The notes: generated from the sequence alone by a model not told the origin. A DNA stretch of 20,150 bases from Bacillota bacterium (GCA_023412005.1 JAEYOE010000019.1:1-20150); one strand, 5' to 3'. Numbered from the stretch's first letter, positions 7,499-17,202 are shown. Translations and numbers: made by a program.

Positions 7499-8695
7499 TT
7501 AGTTAAATAACTCTCCACTAAACGCTTTTTGCATAATTGATCTATATGTGGTTTCAAGTTCTGTAAAACTAGATTTTAGGCGACTCTTTTGTTCCTCAAT
7601 AGCCAATATCCGTTTAGCGAATTCATTTTGCAACTCGATGTCTGGGATTGGAATTTCAATAGATTTTAATTTTTCCATTGATATATTGTACATTGAGCCA
7701 CTTGTACCAGTAGCTAAATCTGAAATTACATCCCTAATGTGCTTATTACTCAGAATGTACTTCATATAAACACAATTAGCATTATTGTTAAATTCCAACC
7801 TCCATAATTTATCAGGTAGCAATAAATTAGGATAATCTTTAACTATTAGGCATGTAGCCCCAACTAGTTCCTTTGTATTTGCTCTACTGAATAACAAATC
7901 TCCTGTTCGAGGGAAAACATGTTTTTTTATTTGAACTTTTTTATCAATTACTTTATACTCATCATCTTTAAAAAAACCTTGTGTTACTGCGCTAACCTTA
8001 AGTACTGCTATTTCATCCTTTTCCCTTTCGCGTTGTTCTCCACCTACACTCCAACCTGCTTCAATCAATTTAATCGTATCTCCAACAGTTTTTATATCCC
8101 ATCCCATATGGTTAACTGCTGGATCACCAAACATATCATAAAATGTATCGCTTCCCAGCTTCTCTAGTATGCTGATTTGTTCCTTACGCTTTTCTATAAG
8201 CACTTTAGATTTATCAAGAGCTATAGCAATTTGTTCTTGTACTTTAGCCTCTGGAATATTTATCATTAGATTTCCAATGTCAGTCAACGAAATTGAAGGA
8301 TACGCCTCATCCTTTATAAGACGGTTAGGCGGATTCAAAATAAACCAATATTTTAAGTAATTACCGTTAATATTCTCAGGTATTATACACGCCAAGTGGT
8401 TGACTACATAACAGGGATTCTCTAAAATATGGATACGCCCTTTCAATGTAGACATACCACTCTTTGCAAAAATAACAGTACCTTTAGGATATAGTTTTAA
8501 TCTGTATTGCTCAGCAGTAGATTGGTTTACCTTTGGTAATGAATACTCATCAGCTCCATCCAGAAGATCTTTCAAGTGGGCTGCCTTAATAAAAGGGATT
8601 CCTTCATTACTTAAATAGTGCATTTCACCCTGGGGTGCACCTTGACCTGCTGCTATTATACAACACTCACTCAACTTTTTTACTTCCCAGCTCAT
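7499..8695 (-). CDS. hsdS: Type I restriction enzyme, specificity subunit
   Basis: This 398-aa subunit reads the bipartite DNA target for both methylation and cleavage. Two half-repeats are visible: target-recognition domain 1 (about 1-150, ending ISLTDIGNLMINIP), a central helical spacer (155-190, EQIAIALDKSKVLIEKRKEQ), target-recognition domain 2 (about 197-350, ending NISMEKLKSIEIPIP), and a second helical spacer closing with the typical terminus MQKAFSGELF. The repeated phrase before each spacer shows the internal duplication. The start shares ATGA (8692-8695) with the hsdM stop. The length is typical and both domains look intact. The target sequence cannot be read from the protein. Confidence 0.94.
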   Translation of the reverse strand: MSWEVKKLSECCIIAAGQGAPQGEMHYLSNEGIPFIKAAHLKDLLDGADEYSLPKVNQSTAEQYRLKLYPKGTVIFAKSGMSTLKGRIHILENPCYVVNHLACIIPENINGNYLKYWFILNPPNRLIKDEAYPSISLTDIGNLMINIPEAKVQEQIAIALDKSKVLIEKRKEQISILEKLGSDTFYDMFGDPAVNHMGWDIKTVGDTIKLIEAGWSVGGEQREREKDEIAVLKVSAVTQGFFKDDEYKVIDKKVQIKKHVFPRTGDLLFSRANTKELVGATCLIVKDYPNLLLPDKLWRLEFNNNANCVYMKYILSNKHIRDVISDLATGTSGSMYNISMEKLKSIEIPIPDIELQNEFAKRILAIEEQKSRLKSSFTELETTYRSIMQKAFSGELFN

Positions 8696-10164
8696 TCAAA
8701 CATCTCCTCCAATTCAGCGATGCCTGCAATGATCTCCTCTTCAAGCTCTTTAAAACGTTCAATACTCACGCTTGGGTGATCATACTGCTGTTCAACATAG
8801 TCACTCTCTTTATAACGACTAATACTTAAATCATAACTATTATCAACAATTTCCTGTTTCGGAACTAAGAATGACTGGTCGCACCTTGTACGCATTGACT
8901 CCCCTGAAGGATCAGTTGTTAAGCTTCGATACCTTGCTACTATATCCTCAATATCACCGCCAGTACCAAGGTCGATACGTTTATCGTCAAGGCTTAAGCC
9001 GTCAGATTTCATATCATAGAACCATACATTATCAGTCCCACCACTACCTGTTTTTGTAAAAATCAGTATAGCTGTTGAAACACCTGCATACGGCTTAAAT
9101 ACCCCAGGCGGCATTGATATGACAGCATTTAGTTTATGTTTTTCTATTAGCTCTTTTCTAATTGATACATGAGCCTTGGAGTTACCAAAAAGAACACCAT
9201 CAGGCACAATACAAGCACATCTTCCACCAGCTTCAAGCATTCGAATAAACAATGCTAGGAACAGAAGCTCTGTCTTTTTAGTATCTACCATAGTAGAAAG
9301 TGTAGGTGCAACTGCGTCATGGTCAAGCGATCCCTTAAAAGGAGGGTTTGCTAATATAACCGTAAACTTGTCTTCATCAGTATTGTTCTTTGATAAAGAA
9401 TCATTAAATGCTATTGTTGCGTTATCCATACCATGGAGTATCGTATTCATGGCTGAAATACGAAGCATAGTTTGATCTGTGTCATAACCTGTAAACATTG
9501 TTGAAGCAAAGTGATTTGCTGCCTTTTTATCCTTTAATAAAACGTCTTTATTTTGCTCTTTAACATAGTGACCAGCCATAACTAAGAATCCACCAGTTCC
9601 ACAAGCAGGGTCAACTATCGTATCAGTTATTTTGGGATCGATCATTCTCACCATCATCTGTATAATATGTCTTGGAGTACGAAACTGGCCAATTCGCCCA
9701 GCAGTTTGTATCTTAGATATCATATATTCATAGATATCACCCTTCAAATCTCTATCTTGCAGTGGTAAATCATTTATTGCTGTAACCACTTTTTCCGTAA
9801 TTAGGGCATTAGGCAGCATAAAGTTTGCGTCACGCATATATCTTGCATAAGCACTCTTTTTACCAGTTTGGAGTTTCTTGATAAAAGGAAATACTTCATC
9901 ACGCAGAAGCTTGAAAATCTCCTCTGCTTTCTTATCCTTAAATAAGCTCCATCGTAGGTGTTGCTTGTCCTCAGAAAAAACTCTTTCTCCCTTCGTACCA
10001 AGCATTTCATCTTGTTTTTCATTTCTTGTTTCAATTTCATCCAGTGACCGGATGAAAAACAAGTATGTTAATTGTTCTATAACTGTTAATGGATTAGCAA
10101 TGCCATAAGAGTACATATCATCCCAGATTTTATCAATCTTGTTTTTTAAATCTCCCGTAATCAT
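8692..10164 (-). CDS. hsdM: Type I restriction enzyme, adenine methyltransferase subunit
   Basis: This 490-aa N6-adenine methyltransferase works with HsdS to protect self DNA. The N-terminal HsdM helical domain spans about 5-130. The GRIGQFRTP loop (157-164), the SAM-binding motif DPACGTGGF (185-193) and the catalytic NPPF (273-276) are intact. The ATG at 10164 has GGAGGAGG six bases upstream; an overlapping GTG at 10167 is possible but worse spaced. It is the first gene of the RM operon. Its promoter region carries an operator-like element shared with the XRE control region, so methylase synthesis may be timed by that regulator. Confidence 0.95.
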   Translation of the reverse strand: MITGDLKNKIDKIWDDMYSYGIANPLTVIEQLTYLFFIRSLDEIETRNEKQDEMLGTKGERVFSEDKQHLRWSLFKDKKAEEIFKLLRDEVFPFIKKLQTGKKSAYARYMRDANFMLPNALITEKVVTAINDLPLQDRDLKGDIYEYMISKIQTAGRIGQFRTPRHIIQMMVRMIDPKITDTIVDPACGTGGFLVMAGHYVKEQNKDVLLKDKKAANHFASTMFTGYDTDQTMLRISAMNTILHGMDNATIAFNDSLSKNNTDEDKFTVILANPPFKGSLDHDAVAPTLSTMVDTKKTELLFLALFIRMLEAGGRCACIVPDGVLFGNSKAHVSIRKELIEKHKLNAVISMPPGVFKPYAGVSTAILIFTKTGSGGTDNVWFYDMKSDGLSLDDKRIDLGTGGDIEDIVARYRSLTTDPSGESMRTRCDQSFLVPKQEIVDNSYDLSISRYKESDYVEQQYDHPSVSIERFKELEEEIIAGIAELEEMFE

Positions 10165-10185
10165 CACCGTCCTCCTCCAATCTTT

Positions 10186-10267
10186 TCATTAGTGTGATTA
10201 TTGCTGTGATTATTACTGTAAGTAGTCATTATGTGTTTATTTTACTACAATATTTAATAAATTGCTA
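10186..10267 (-). promoter_or_regulatory. hsdM promoter/operator with 12-bp tandem repeats
   Basis: On the minus strand a weak -35 TAGCAA (10267-10262) and a -10 TAAAAT (10244-10239) are 17 bp apart. Just downstream, 10213-10230 reads (plus strand) TTACTGTAAGTAGTCATT, matching the motif at 2622-2640 and 2488-2500. Next to it are 12-bp tandem units GATTATTGCTGT (10196-10207) and GATTATTACTGT (10208-10219), plus a partial third copy from 10186. The rest of the gap up to 10379 holds no gene, and I see no clear terminator for the pPIWI gene. Confidence 0.5.
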
Positions 10268-10379
10268 CTATTTGTCGTAATTTTATTTGAAAATATTACT
10301 AGCCATAAATTTGGTTTTGAACATAGTGAAGTTACTCAATCGACTCCAACATTTAGTTCAATCAAATTTGCAACTCTCA

Positions 10380-12989
10380 TTAAATATATTCCTCCATCTT
10401 TTCAGCAAGGTGTAAAGGTAGAGGTAGTATTGTCTTTTGGGAAGTAAATTGTATGGAAGCCCCTCTTAACATATCCACTATACCAACTGCAATGTTTTTA
10501 TTATCTTCATGGTTGCTAACATCACCTGAAACAAATACAGGATAAATCTCAATCATATTTCTATGACTGAATGAAGCTTTATCAACAGCCTTACTCACCT
10601 GCTTGTCATAAACTTCCTTTTCGTGTGATGGTCTTCCGTCAATAGAAAAATAGACGTCATTGCATTTGTAGATTCCACTTTGTTGTAAAAAGTTTTCATT
10701 TTCCATTCCTTTTTCCATTGTGAAATATGAAGATACTTCATCATTATGCCTTAATCGAATAACAGATAGCCCATTTTGACATTCAGTAAAATCAATGTAT
10801 CTATCATCACTTATCAACATTCTTTTCACTTGCTTAAATTCGTTTTTCTCAGCCTTTTCAATTTCTGAATTAGCAATTCCTTTAATTACCTGTCTTGATG
10901 TTCCGTCAGCATCGACAATTATTACTACATCTGAGTCTCCTTTATTTATTATTCTATCTAACCTCCTATAAACACTTGTACTAGAAATCCCTTTGCTTAA
11001 GTCGGCAATATTTCTTACTAATGCCAGTTTTGACAAGGCAAGTATTCCTCTCCAATATGGCACATCAACCTTATCGATAAGATCGCAGTAGACCATAATT
11101 TTTGAACTATCCACATCATGTGTTATTATTATTGGAAAGAGCGGAAGAGTTCCATAGAAAGTTTTTTTGTAATTACAAACATGAAGACCAACTATTTTTT
11201 TACCTTTCATATGCTTATTAATTCCAAAATCATAAACAACCCCTAATTGGCGAAATCCATCCCAAACTGCCCCATGTATGGCTTTATTCATCTTATCGGT
11301 TTTGCTTCGTGCTTGTAGTTTTTTCTCATTTCGCGATGCAGTCTCTTTTTTCTTTTCATATATTGCATCACTTCGCTCAATCCTTTTTTCTTCCTTGTCA
11401 AATTCTTCAAAGGTGATGAACTGTGTTAATCTTCCTGTTTCTGCAAATCCACATCGGATTGCTGTTTTGGGGTCAACATTCACATCCCTATCTAATTTAC
11501 TAAAGTACTCTTTATCATGTATCGCTATAAGGGCAAGGGTTGGTGTATTCACTTTATTTAGTCTCTTGATGATTTCTTCTTTTTTTATTTCAAATCCTGG
11601 CAGATTTTCTTTTCTACTCATCGGAGTCTTGACCAGTTTTTCGCAAAGGTCACCCACCTCACAAAACTTAACTATATTTTTTGAGCTACCCTTGAAAAAT
11701 TCATTTAATTTCTTAAATAATACATCCTTTATTTCTGCTTCTGCATAAATTTCAATATTTAAAACTTCCCCACTCAAAGCTTTGTCTAGCTGGGCTAAGA
11801 AATACTCATTGTTAATTTTCGATGGATCATTATCTTCAAAAAAGCTATTGCTTGTTTTTCTAACAATCTTTTTCACATTTTCTGCTTCTACATCAGAAGC
11901 TATGTTATCTAAATAAGTAGCTTGTCTCTTTATGAACTCATAAGCAGTTTTCCTGTCTATGAAAGCTACTCCAGCCCCAATAGATGTGTCTATTCCATTT
12001 ATTCCTTCTTCATATGGAATTAATACATCTCCAACTTTTCCATGGTTATATTCTTCTGGGGTCTCCAAAACCTCAATAAATTTGGGGACATCGCTTTCAA
12101 CTTGACACTCTTTAAAACATCTATAATCAATACTTTTCCAAGTATTTTCTTTGATATCTCGATTATATTCAGTTTTTATTGCTTGCAGTCTATCTCCTCT
12201 GACCCTGATATAGCAGTTCTTATCATTAGGAAGATAAATCTTACCATTATTCTTCTCATTTTTAGAAATCCACCTCCTAACCGATAAGTCAACATTTAAA
12301 TAAGCTTTATTATCCGGAGGTAACGTTTGTACAGATACCTTTATTACAAATGAATAATAGTCACCTTCATTACAAAAATCATGAGTATCTGTTATAAGTT
12401 CATTTCTACTTGAGTATAGAAGTTTTGTTTCCACGCCATTAAAGGATATGGAATGACCCATTAAAGAATTAACTATTCGTAATGGATATAGTTGAAAGCC
12501 TTCCTTATTAGCAGCCTTCCCTCCCTCAAAAAGTGTGACTTCCTCCTTTGAGACGGAGCTAAAAGTTTCAGACTTTAAAAGCTCAATTAGTTCTCTTGCC
12601 GCTTTACTTACACCCTCGTCTTCACCATTTTTTCTTTTATTATCCCTTGTCAAAACACCTTTAATATAGAATTCATCAACCCATATCTTAAAGCAATTCA
12701 TAACAATTTGAATATTAACACTCTTAAATGAAACTAGCCATTTTTTATCGTCTGAAGAATCCGATACTGGATTCATGTCAATTACTCCTTCAAGATATGT
12801 GCTAAGCATAGTTTTTAGAGTTATTGTAGGCAGATTATACATAGGATTATAAGAAGATTTAGATTTACGCTCAAGCTCTATCCACTTTTCTTTAATTATT
12901 CTGGGCAAAGATACATAATATAGCGTATCTTTGATTGTTTCATTTAACTCGATCATCATGGGGTATATAACTTTTTTATCTTTCTGCAT
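10380..12989 (-). CDS. pPIWI-RE family PIWI-domain protein
   Basis: This encodes an 869-aa protein. The C-terminal region (about 595-860) reads as an RNase H-fold PIWI domain of the pPIWI-RE type: the first strand KKIVGLHVCNY, a hairpin FPIIITHDVDSSKIMVYCDL, the strand DVVIIVDADGTSRQVIKG, the IRLRHNDE segment (744-751), and a tail IEIYPVF followed by AVGIVDMLRG. The family is named for a conserved Arg and Glu; R745/R747 and E814 are my candidates. Residues about 410-590 should be the MID-like region and the first 400 the family-specific X region. No DEDX catalytic tetrad is evident, so it probably binds rather than cuts. The start has AAAGGAAG upstream and overlaps the helicase gene by 14 bp. 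The assignment rests on motifs and the diagnostic REase-helicase neighbours. Confidence 0.8.
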   Translation of the reverse strand: MQKDKKVIYPMMIELNETIKDTLYYVSLPRIIKEKWIELERKSKSSYNPMYNLPTITLKTMLSTYLEGVIDMNPVSDSSDDKKWLVSFKSVNIQIVMNCFKIWVDEFYIKGVLTRDNKRKNGEDEGVSKAARELIELLKSETFSSVSKEEVTLFEGGKAANKEGFQLYPLRIVNSLMGHSISFNGVETKLLYSSRNELITDTHDFCNEGDYYSFVIKVSVQTLPPDNKAYLNVDLSVRRWISKNEKNNGKIYLPNDKNCYIRVRGDRLQAIKTEYNRDIKENTWKSIDYRCFKECQVESDVPKFIEVLETPEEYNHGKVGDVLIPYEEGINGIDTSIGAGVAFIDRKTAYEFIKRQATYLDNIASDVEAENVKKIVRKTSNSFFEDNDPSKINNEYFLAQLDKALSGEVLNIEIYAEAEIKDVLFKKLNEFFKGSSKNIVKFCEVGDLCEKLVKTPMSRKENLPGFEIKKEEIIKRLNKVNTPTLALIAIHDKEYFSKLDRDVNVDPKTAIRCGFAETGRLTQFITFEEFDKEEKRIERSDAIYEKKKETASRNEKKLQARSKTDKMNKAIHGAVWDGFRQLGVVYDFGINKHMKGKKIVGLHVCNYKKTFYGTLPLFPIIITHDVDSSKIMVYCDLIDKVDVPYWRGILALSKLALVRNIADLSKGISSTSVYRRLDRIINKGDSDVVIIVDADGTSRQVIKGIANSEIEKAEKNEFKQVKRMLISDDRYIDFTECQNGLSVIRLRHNDEVSSYFTMEKGMENENFLQQSGIYKCNDVYFSIDGRPSHEKEVYDKQVSKAVDKASFSHRNMIEIYPVFVSGDVSNHEDNKNIAVGIVDMLRGASIQFTSQKTILPLPLHLAEKMEEYI

Positions 12990-15900
12990 AGATACGTCTT
13001 CCTTTCTTTAAGGCGTTATAGAATGGTTCATATAGAGTCTTTGCAACTTCACCTGCTACACAACCAGATTTCATAATCTCATCTAAGTAATCTACTAATT
13101 CATTTAATACATCAAATCCATTTTTCTTATAAGCTTTAAAAGCTGCATCTGCGAAATAGACTTCTGGAGCACTCACCTTCATATTCTCTTGATTTCCAAT
13201 TCTGCATAGTCTCCCGAAAGTCTGAAGTATAGTAACAAACAAGGTAACTACAATATCTTTTTTAACTTCAGGCTCCAAGTCATCGATGTTATAGCTATGG
13301 TAATCCAAACAATTATACATAACGTTGGCATCTTTTCTCATGTTAGAGAAAACCTTGGTACTGATCGCGTAATTTTTATTTGAATACTTTTCCATAATAT
13401 AGCCATTTACTTTACTAATATGGCTTGTATAATCATCAGGTCTACCCATTGGCCTCGTCATAAAAATCAGAGTGTCAAAGGCGGCATTTCCTTTATCATC
13501 TACTATATTGTGGCCTCTTTCTATAAGGATTGCGGGAGCCACCAAAATTCTGCTACCTTTACTAGAAAATCCACTTACCTTACTCTGCTTAATCTTTCCA
13601 TTCACTTCCTCATTGCCACTATCAGAAACTAAATAAGCAATTTTGTCCTTATACTCAGTATCTTTAAGCATATCCTTTAAAGCAGTTTTGACAACTTCTG
13701 TATCCGAATAGCTATTTACAACCATTAAAATGTTATTATCTTTACATTCCAACTTTTCTAATATCAACTCTTTACATTCAGCTACAAGTTCTCTAAGTCT
13801 TTTATCCCTTTTATCTCCTGAGCCCGACACATAGATATCTGTGTCTAAGAATTCAAAGTATGATTTTGAGATAAAATCTCTTTTAAAATTTTCAGCTTCT
13901 ATTATGTAGTTTACCGGTTCACTTATATGATTAGCCAAAGACCCGGGGGCGAAACTTGAACCGGATAATAGCATTACATTTGGCCCTTTCGGATTTCCTT
14001 TAGAATCTAATTTTAGCCAAGGGAATCTTAAGTACATTGATCTCCCCATAGCAAATTGTTTAATTACACACAAATCCGGCTTACCATTATTATCCTTGTC
14101 CTTGTACTGGAGCGCGAAAATATTTCCTTTTGGAGAAACCGGAAGATATCTTTGATGAAACTCAAACCGTTGACTAAGAATTGCCTTTGTTGTCATAGGC
14201 AAGTCAGCATTTCCCTCAACCAAATTTGAAATACTTCTGTATAGATCTTCAAAGTAAAGAACAGCACCAATAAAAATAATCCTATTTACTTGTTCCTTAG
14301 AAAGATCTTCTTTTACTCCCCAATCATAATCCTCAAAACTCTCGAGTAAATCAGCTTTATCCTTAACACTTACCAAATCCTGTAGTATACCTCTATACTT
14401 CCGATTCCTTTTTAATCCAATCATCATCTCCAGTTCTCTACATATATCTAATGGTAGCTTTTCATTTTCCTTACATTCGTTTATTAACATTTTCCCTGAA
14501 AAAGGTTTTTTAAGACTTGATTTGCTAAATCCCTGCTTATCTTTTTCTAATAGATTATGAATTTTTGTAAACGCCCGATCGGATTCCTGGTGCAATCTTA
14601 TGAACTCTCTGCAATCATTAGTATCTGAAGAGGTTCTGTTATCAGCTGTTTTTTTGTAATGATCTCCAGGGATATTCCCATTATTTCTAATATAATCGTC
14701 ATAAGGAACATAAGGAGCAAATATTTTATCTAATTTTTGTAGCTCACTTTCTGCCTCATCAACAATAACTAAATCAATATTATCTAAAACATGTTGAAAT
14801 AGTGTTATACCACTTATTCCAATTGTCATTGTAGACAACCCGGCAGTCGTTGTAACAATAACGGCTGCATTTGGTATCTCTGCTTGGATTTTAGTTTTAG
14901 GACACATATAATAATAAGGACACTTATATCTTACTTTCTTGTTCAATTGATTCTTTTGAGTTTCTTCTCTTTCATAAAACTTGAATATTTCACTACACGG
15001 TTCCTCACCATACTTGACGGTCACACCTAACTCCTCTATAAGGCCACCAAGAGGACATCCAGCCGTAAGTATTTTCGAATCATAACTCCTTAAAAAATCC
15101 TTTCCATCGCTTGCCCGATTAATATGTTCCTTCCAGTTCGATGCCCCAATTACAGGGACTGCTTTAATTCCAAGCTTAACTAGGTCCTCACTTTTTCTTA
15201 ATGCCTTATTTACTGAAGGCTCAATTACTACTATTTTTCTGTTGCATTCTGCTAGTCTCTTTACTAGTGCATCTGAAAACGTTGATTTTCCAGCCCCGAC
15301 TTGTCCAACAATATTGATAATATTTAAAATCTCGATTTCTTCTATACCGCGAAGCTTTCCTTCTTCAACTACCTTGAAGGTATTATTCTCAATTACTCTT
15401 TTTCTGAATGCTTTCTCCTTACTTGTCAATATCTCATCAATAATCCCTGCTTCTATTACGAGATCCCTTATCGATACCTTAATCTTTCCACCTTTTTTCT
15501 TACAAGCTTTCGGCAAGCCCACTGAATGAACACTTTTATGTAATTTGAGCTCTATGGTCTTATCATCTATAATAATTCCATATCTTTTCTTATCTTGAAG
15601 TCCATATTTTGTTTCAGAAGGTGTGAACAATATCTCTAAAGATAGCAACTTCAGGAATAATTCTTCCCTTTCTTTAGCCTCTATAGAAGCATCCTCAGCC
15701 TTAACAAATTTTCCATCTTTACGTATGTACAGTCTGTATACATTATCCTCATGCTTTTCATACTTTTCCAGCTCATCAAGATATACCTTCTTTTGATTTA
15801 TCGTCTTTAATAAAATTCTTGCGTTTTGAACAAGGTAATCCCCATTGTTAAATGACCGCCTGCAAATTAGTCCCCTTCCTCCAAGAACTAAATAATAATC

Positions 15901-16032
15901 ATCTATCTCACCACTAATATCTAAGTAACTTACCAAGAAGAGCAATAGCTCCACCCTTTGAAACCTCTCAAATTCGAAATCATCTATATTCAATTGACTT
16001 TTACTATAATATTTTAAGTCTGTTAGTTTCAT
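12976..16032 (-). CDS. DinG/XPD-type Fe-S helicase of the pPIWI-RE system
   Basis: This 1018-aa superfamily 2 helicase has Walker A GQVGAGKST (243-251), a DEAE box in IVDEAESE (425-428), motif TTTAGLSTM (395-403) and motif VI QTFGRLCR (937-944). Between motifs Ia and II lie C326, C346, C371 and C377, the four-cysteine Fe-S cluster arrangement of the DinG/XPD/RAD3 group. The first 230 residues are a basic domain I do not recognise. DinG-type enzymes unwind 5'-3' and act on R-loops and D-loops, which suits the proposed role with a PIWI partner. The ATG at 16032 follows GGGGGTG and shares ATGA with the REase stop; a GTG at 16041 is less likely. The gene ends inside the pPIWI gene. Confidence 0.85.
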   Translation of the reverse strand: MKLTDLKYYSKSQLNIDDFEFERFQRVELLLFLVSYLDISGEIDDYYLVLGGRGLICRRSFNNGDYLVQNARILLKTINQKKVYLDELEKYEKHEDNVYRLYIRKDGKFVKAEDASIEAKEREELFLKLLSLEILFTPSETKYGLQDKKRYGIIIDDKTIELKLHKSVHSVGLPKACKKKGGKIKVSIRDLVIEAGIIDEILTSKEKAFRKRVIENNTFKVVEEGKLRGIEEIEILNIINIVGQVGAGKSTFSDALVKRLAECNRKIVVIEPSVNKALRKSEDLVKLGIKAVPVIGASNWKEHINRASDGKDFLRSYDSKILTAGCPLGGLIEELGVTVKYGEEPCSEIFKFYEREETQKNQLNKKVRYKCPYYYMCPKTKIQAEIPNAAVIVTTTAGLSTMTIGISGITLFQHVLDNIDLVIVDEAESELQKLDKIFAPYVPYDDYIRNNGNIPGDHYKKTADNRTSSDTNDCREFIRLHQESDRAFTKIHNLLEKDKQGFSKSSLKKPFSGKMLINECKENEKLPLDICRELEMMIGLKRNRKYRGILQDLVSVKDKADLLESFEDYDWGVKEDLSKEQVNRIIFIGAVLYFEDLYRSISNLVEGNADLPMTTKAILSQRFEFHQRYLPVSPKGNIFALQYKDKDNNGKPDLCVIKQFAMGRSMYLRFPWLKLDSKGNPKGPNVMLLSGSSFAPGSLANHISEPVNYIIEAENFKRDFISKSYFEFLDTDIYVSGSGDKRDKRLRELVAECKELILEKLECKDNNILMVVNSYSDTEVVKTALKDMLKDTEYKDKIAYLVSDSGNEEVNGKIKQSKVSGFSSKGSRILVAPAILIERGHNIVDDKGNAAFDTLIFMTRPMGRPDDYTSHISKVNGYIMEKYSNKNYAISTKVFSNMRKDANVMYNCLDYHSYNIDDLEPEVKKDIVVTLFVTILQTFGRLCRIGNQENMKVSAPEVYFADAAFKAYKKNGFDVLNELVDYLDEIMKSGCVAGEVAKTLYEPFYNALKKGRRIYAER

Positions 16033-17183
16033 TCTGCACACACCCCCTGTTTTTCATCTACCAATCTTTTAAAATCTGCAAAGGTAATACATTGAATTCT
16101 CATGTTGTCCTTAATTACTCTTCTAACTGATTCGAGGTAAATATTATTTCTATCTGAAGGGACTACATATATTACCTTATCGTAATGAATCCCTTCTTCT
16201 TGTTTCATTATGATATCTTCCTGGATAGTTCTTGGATTTTTCACATCCTTAGCATCAATTGCCCATGATTGCCCTTGGATTTCGAATTTAAAGTCCCACG
16301 TATCTTTATCTGGCCACAGTTCATGTTTTATCTGAGCCTTTTCAAGCACTTCTTTTATACTCTGCTCTAAAATGCCGGGATAATAGATGTAGCGCGAAAC
16401 ATTTAACCGTAAAACCCAGATTCTATCTTCGTTGATTTTTGTTTCTTTATAGATAGTAAAACCTTTGGATTTGCGAGAGCATCTATCTGATACACAGTAA
16501 AGAGTTCCATCACTCATTTCTTTTAAAACTAATCCACAGCACGGACAAATCTTTAGTTTTACATTATCATAATTCAGCTTTTCATAAGCTGAATCAAATA
16601 TCTCCGGATACTTTTTTTTGAAATCCCTCATATAATCATTTTCTATAAACATGCTATTTGTTATAAATACATGCTTTTTATGTTCTAAGAAACTTCTTAT
16701 TTCACAGTATTCTTCCTGAGTTCTATCAAAAAGTAATTCTATAAACTTTTGGCTTTCAAGTTCCAGCTCCTTATAAGGTGACTTATTTGCCTTTCTGTAA
16801 ATTCTATCATTATTCAATTTGTCTAATAAGTCTGGTGTACAATAATAGCAGTTATCACTTCCAACACTAATAAAATTCTCCTCTGAGTACCACACACTAT
16901 CATAGAGCGATTCTCTATACTCATCAGGTAATTTATCAATTAATTTTTTTGTTGGAAAATTGAACACAGCTATCAACGCAGCTTCATCTGAAGGTAGGAT
17001 TGGTTCTTCATCTTCATTAAACAATGAGTAGGCTATGTTCAACAATGAAAACTTATCCAGCGCTTTTTTTATTAATAAGGAAGGCTTATATCCTTCATGT
17101 TCTATTTTGTTTTGAACCTTTTCATAAAGTCCCAAACAACTCAATTCCATTGCATTATTAAATATTTTTAAAAATTTCTCCAT
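16029..17183 (-). CDS. pPIWI-RE-associated restriction endonuclease (REase)
   Basis: This encodes a 384-aa protein. The C-terminal 110 residues carry a restriction-endonuclease core: ELWPDKDTWDFKFEI with D297, then SWAIDAKD giving D310-A-K312, and a following helix with Q/E residues. Just before it is a zinc-knuckle region, C213/C216 (CPCCG) and C230/C235. The N-terminal 200 residues are helical and unrecognised. This architecture and its position before a DinG helicase and a PIWI gene match the REase component of the pPIWI-RE island. It is expected to cleave DNA located by its partners. I chose the ATG at 17183 because AAGGAG lies eight bases upstream. A terminator-like hairpin ends 20 bp before the start, suggesting attenuation of the whole operon. 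Confidence 0.8.
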   Translation of the reverse strand: MEKFLKIFNNAMELSCLGLYEKVQNKIEHEGYKPSLLIKKALDKFSLLNIAYSLFNEDEEPILPSDEAALIAVFNFPTKKLIDKLPDEYRESLYDSVWYSEENFISVGSDNCYYCTPDLLDKLNNDRIYRKANKSPYKELELESQKFIELLFDRTQEEYCEIRSFLEHKKHVFITNSMFIENDYMRDFKKKYPEIFDSAYEKLNYDNVKLKICPCCGLVLKEMSDGTLYCVSDRCSRKSKGFTIYKETKINEDRIWVLRLNVSRYIYYPGILEQSIKEVLEKAQIKHELWPDKDTWDFKFEIQGQSWAIDAKDVKNPRTIQEDIIMKQEEGIHYDKVIYVVPSDRNNIYLESVRRVIKDNMRIQCITFADFKRLVDEKQGVCAE

Positions 17184-17202
17184 GCTCACAACTCCTTTAT
17201 AA

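Noticed and set aside
11278..11748. 156-aa plus-strand open frame inside the pPIWI gene
   Set aside because: It is Ser/Phe-rich antisense of a well-supported gene, has no SD and no recognisable domain.
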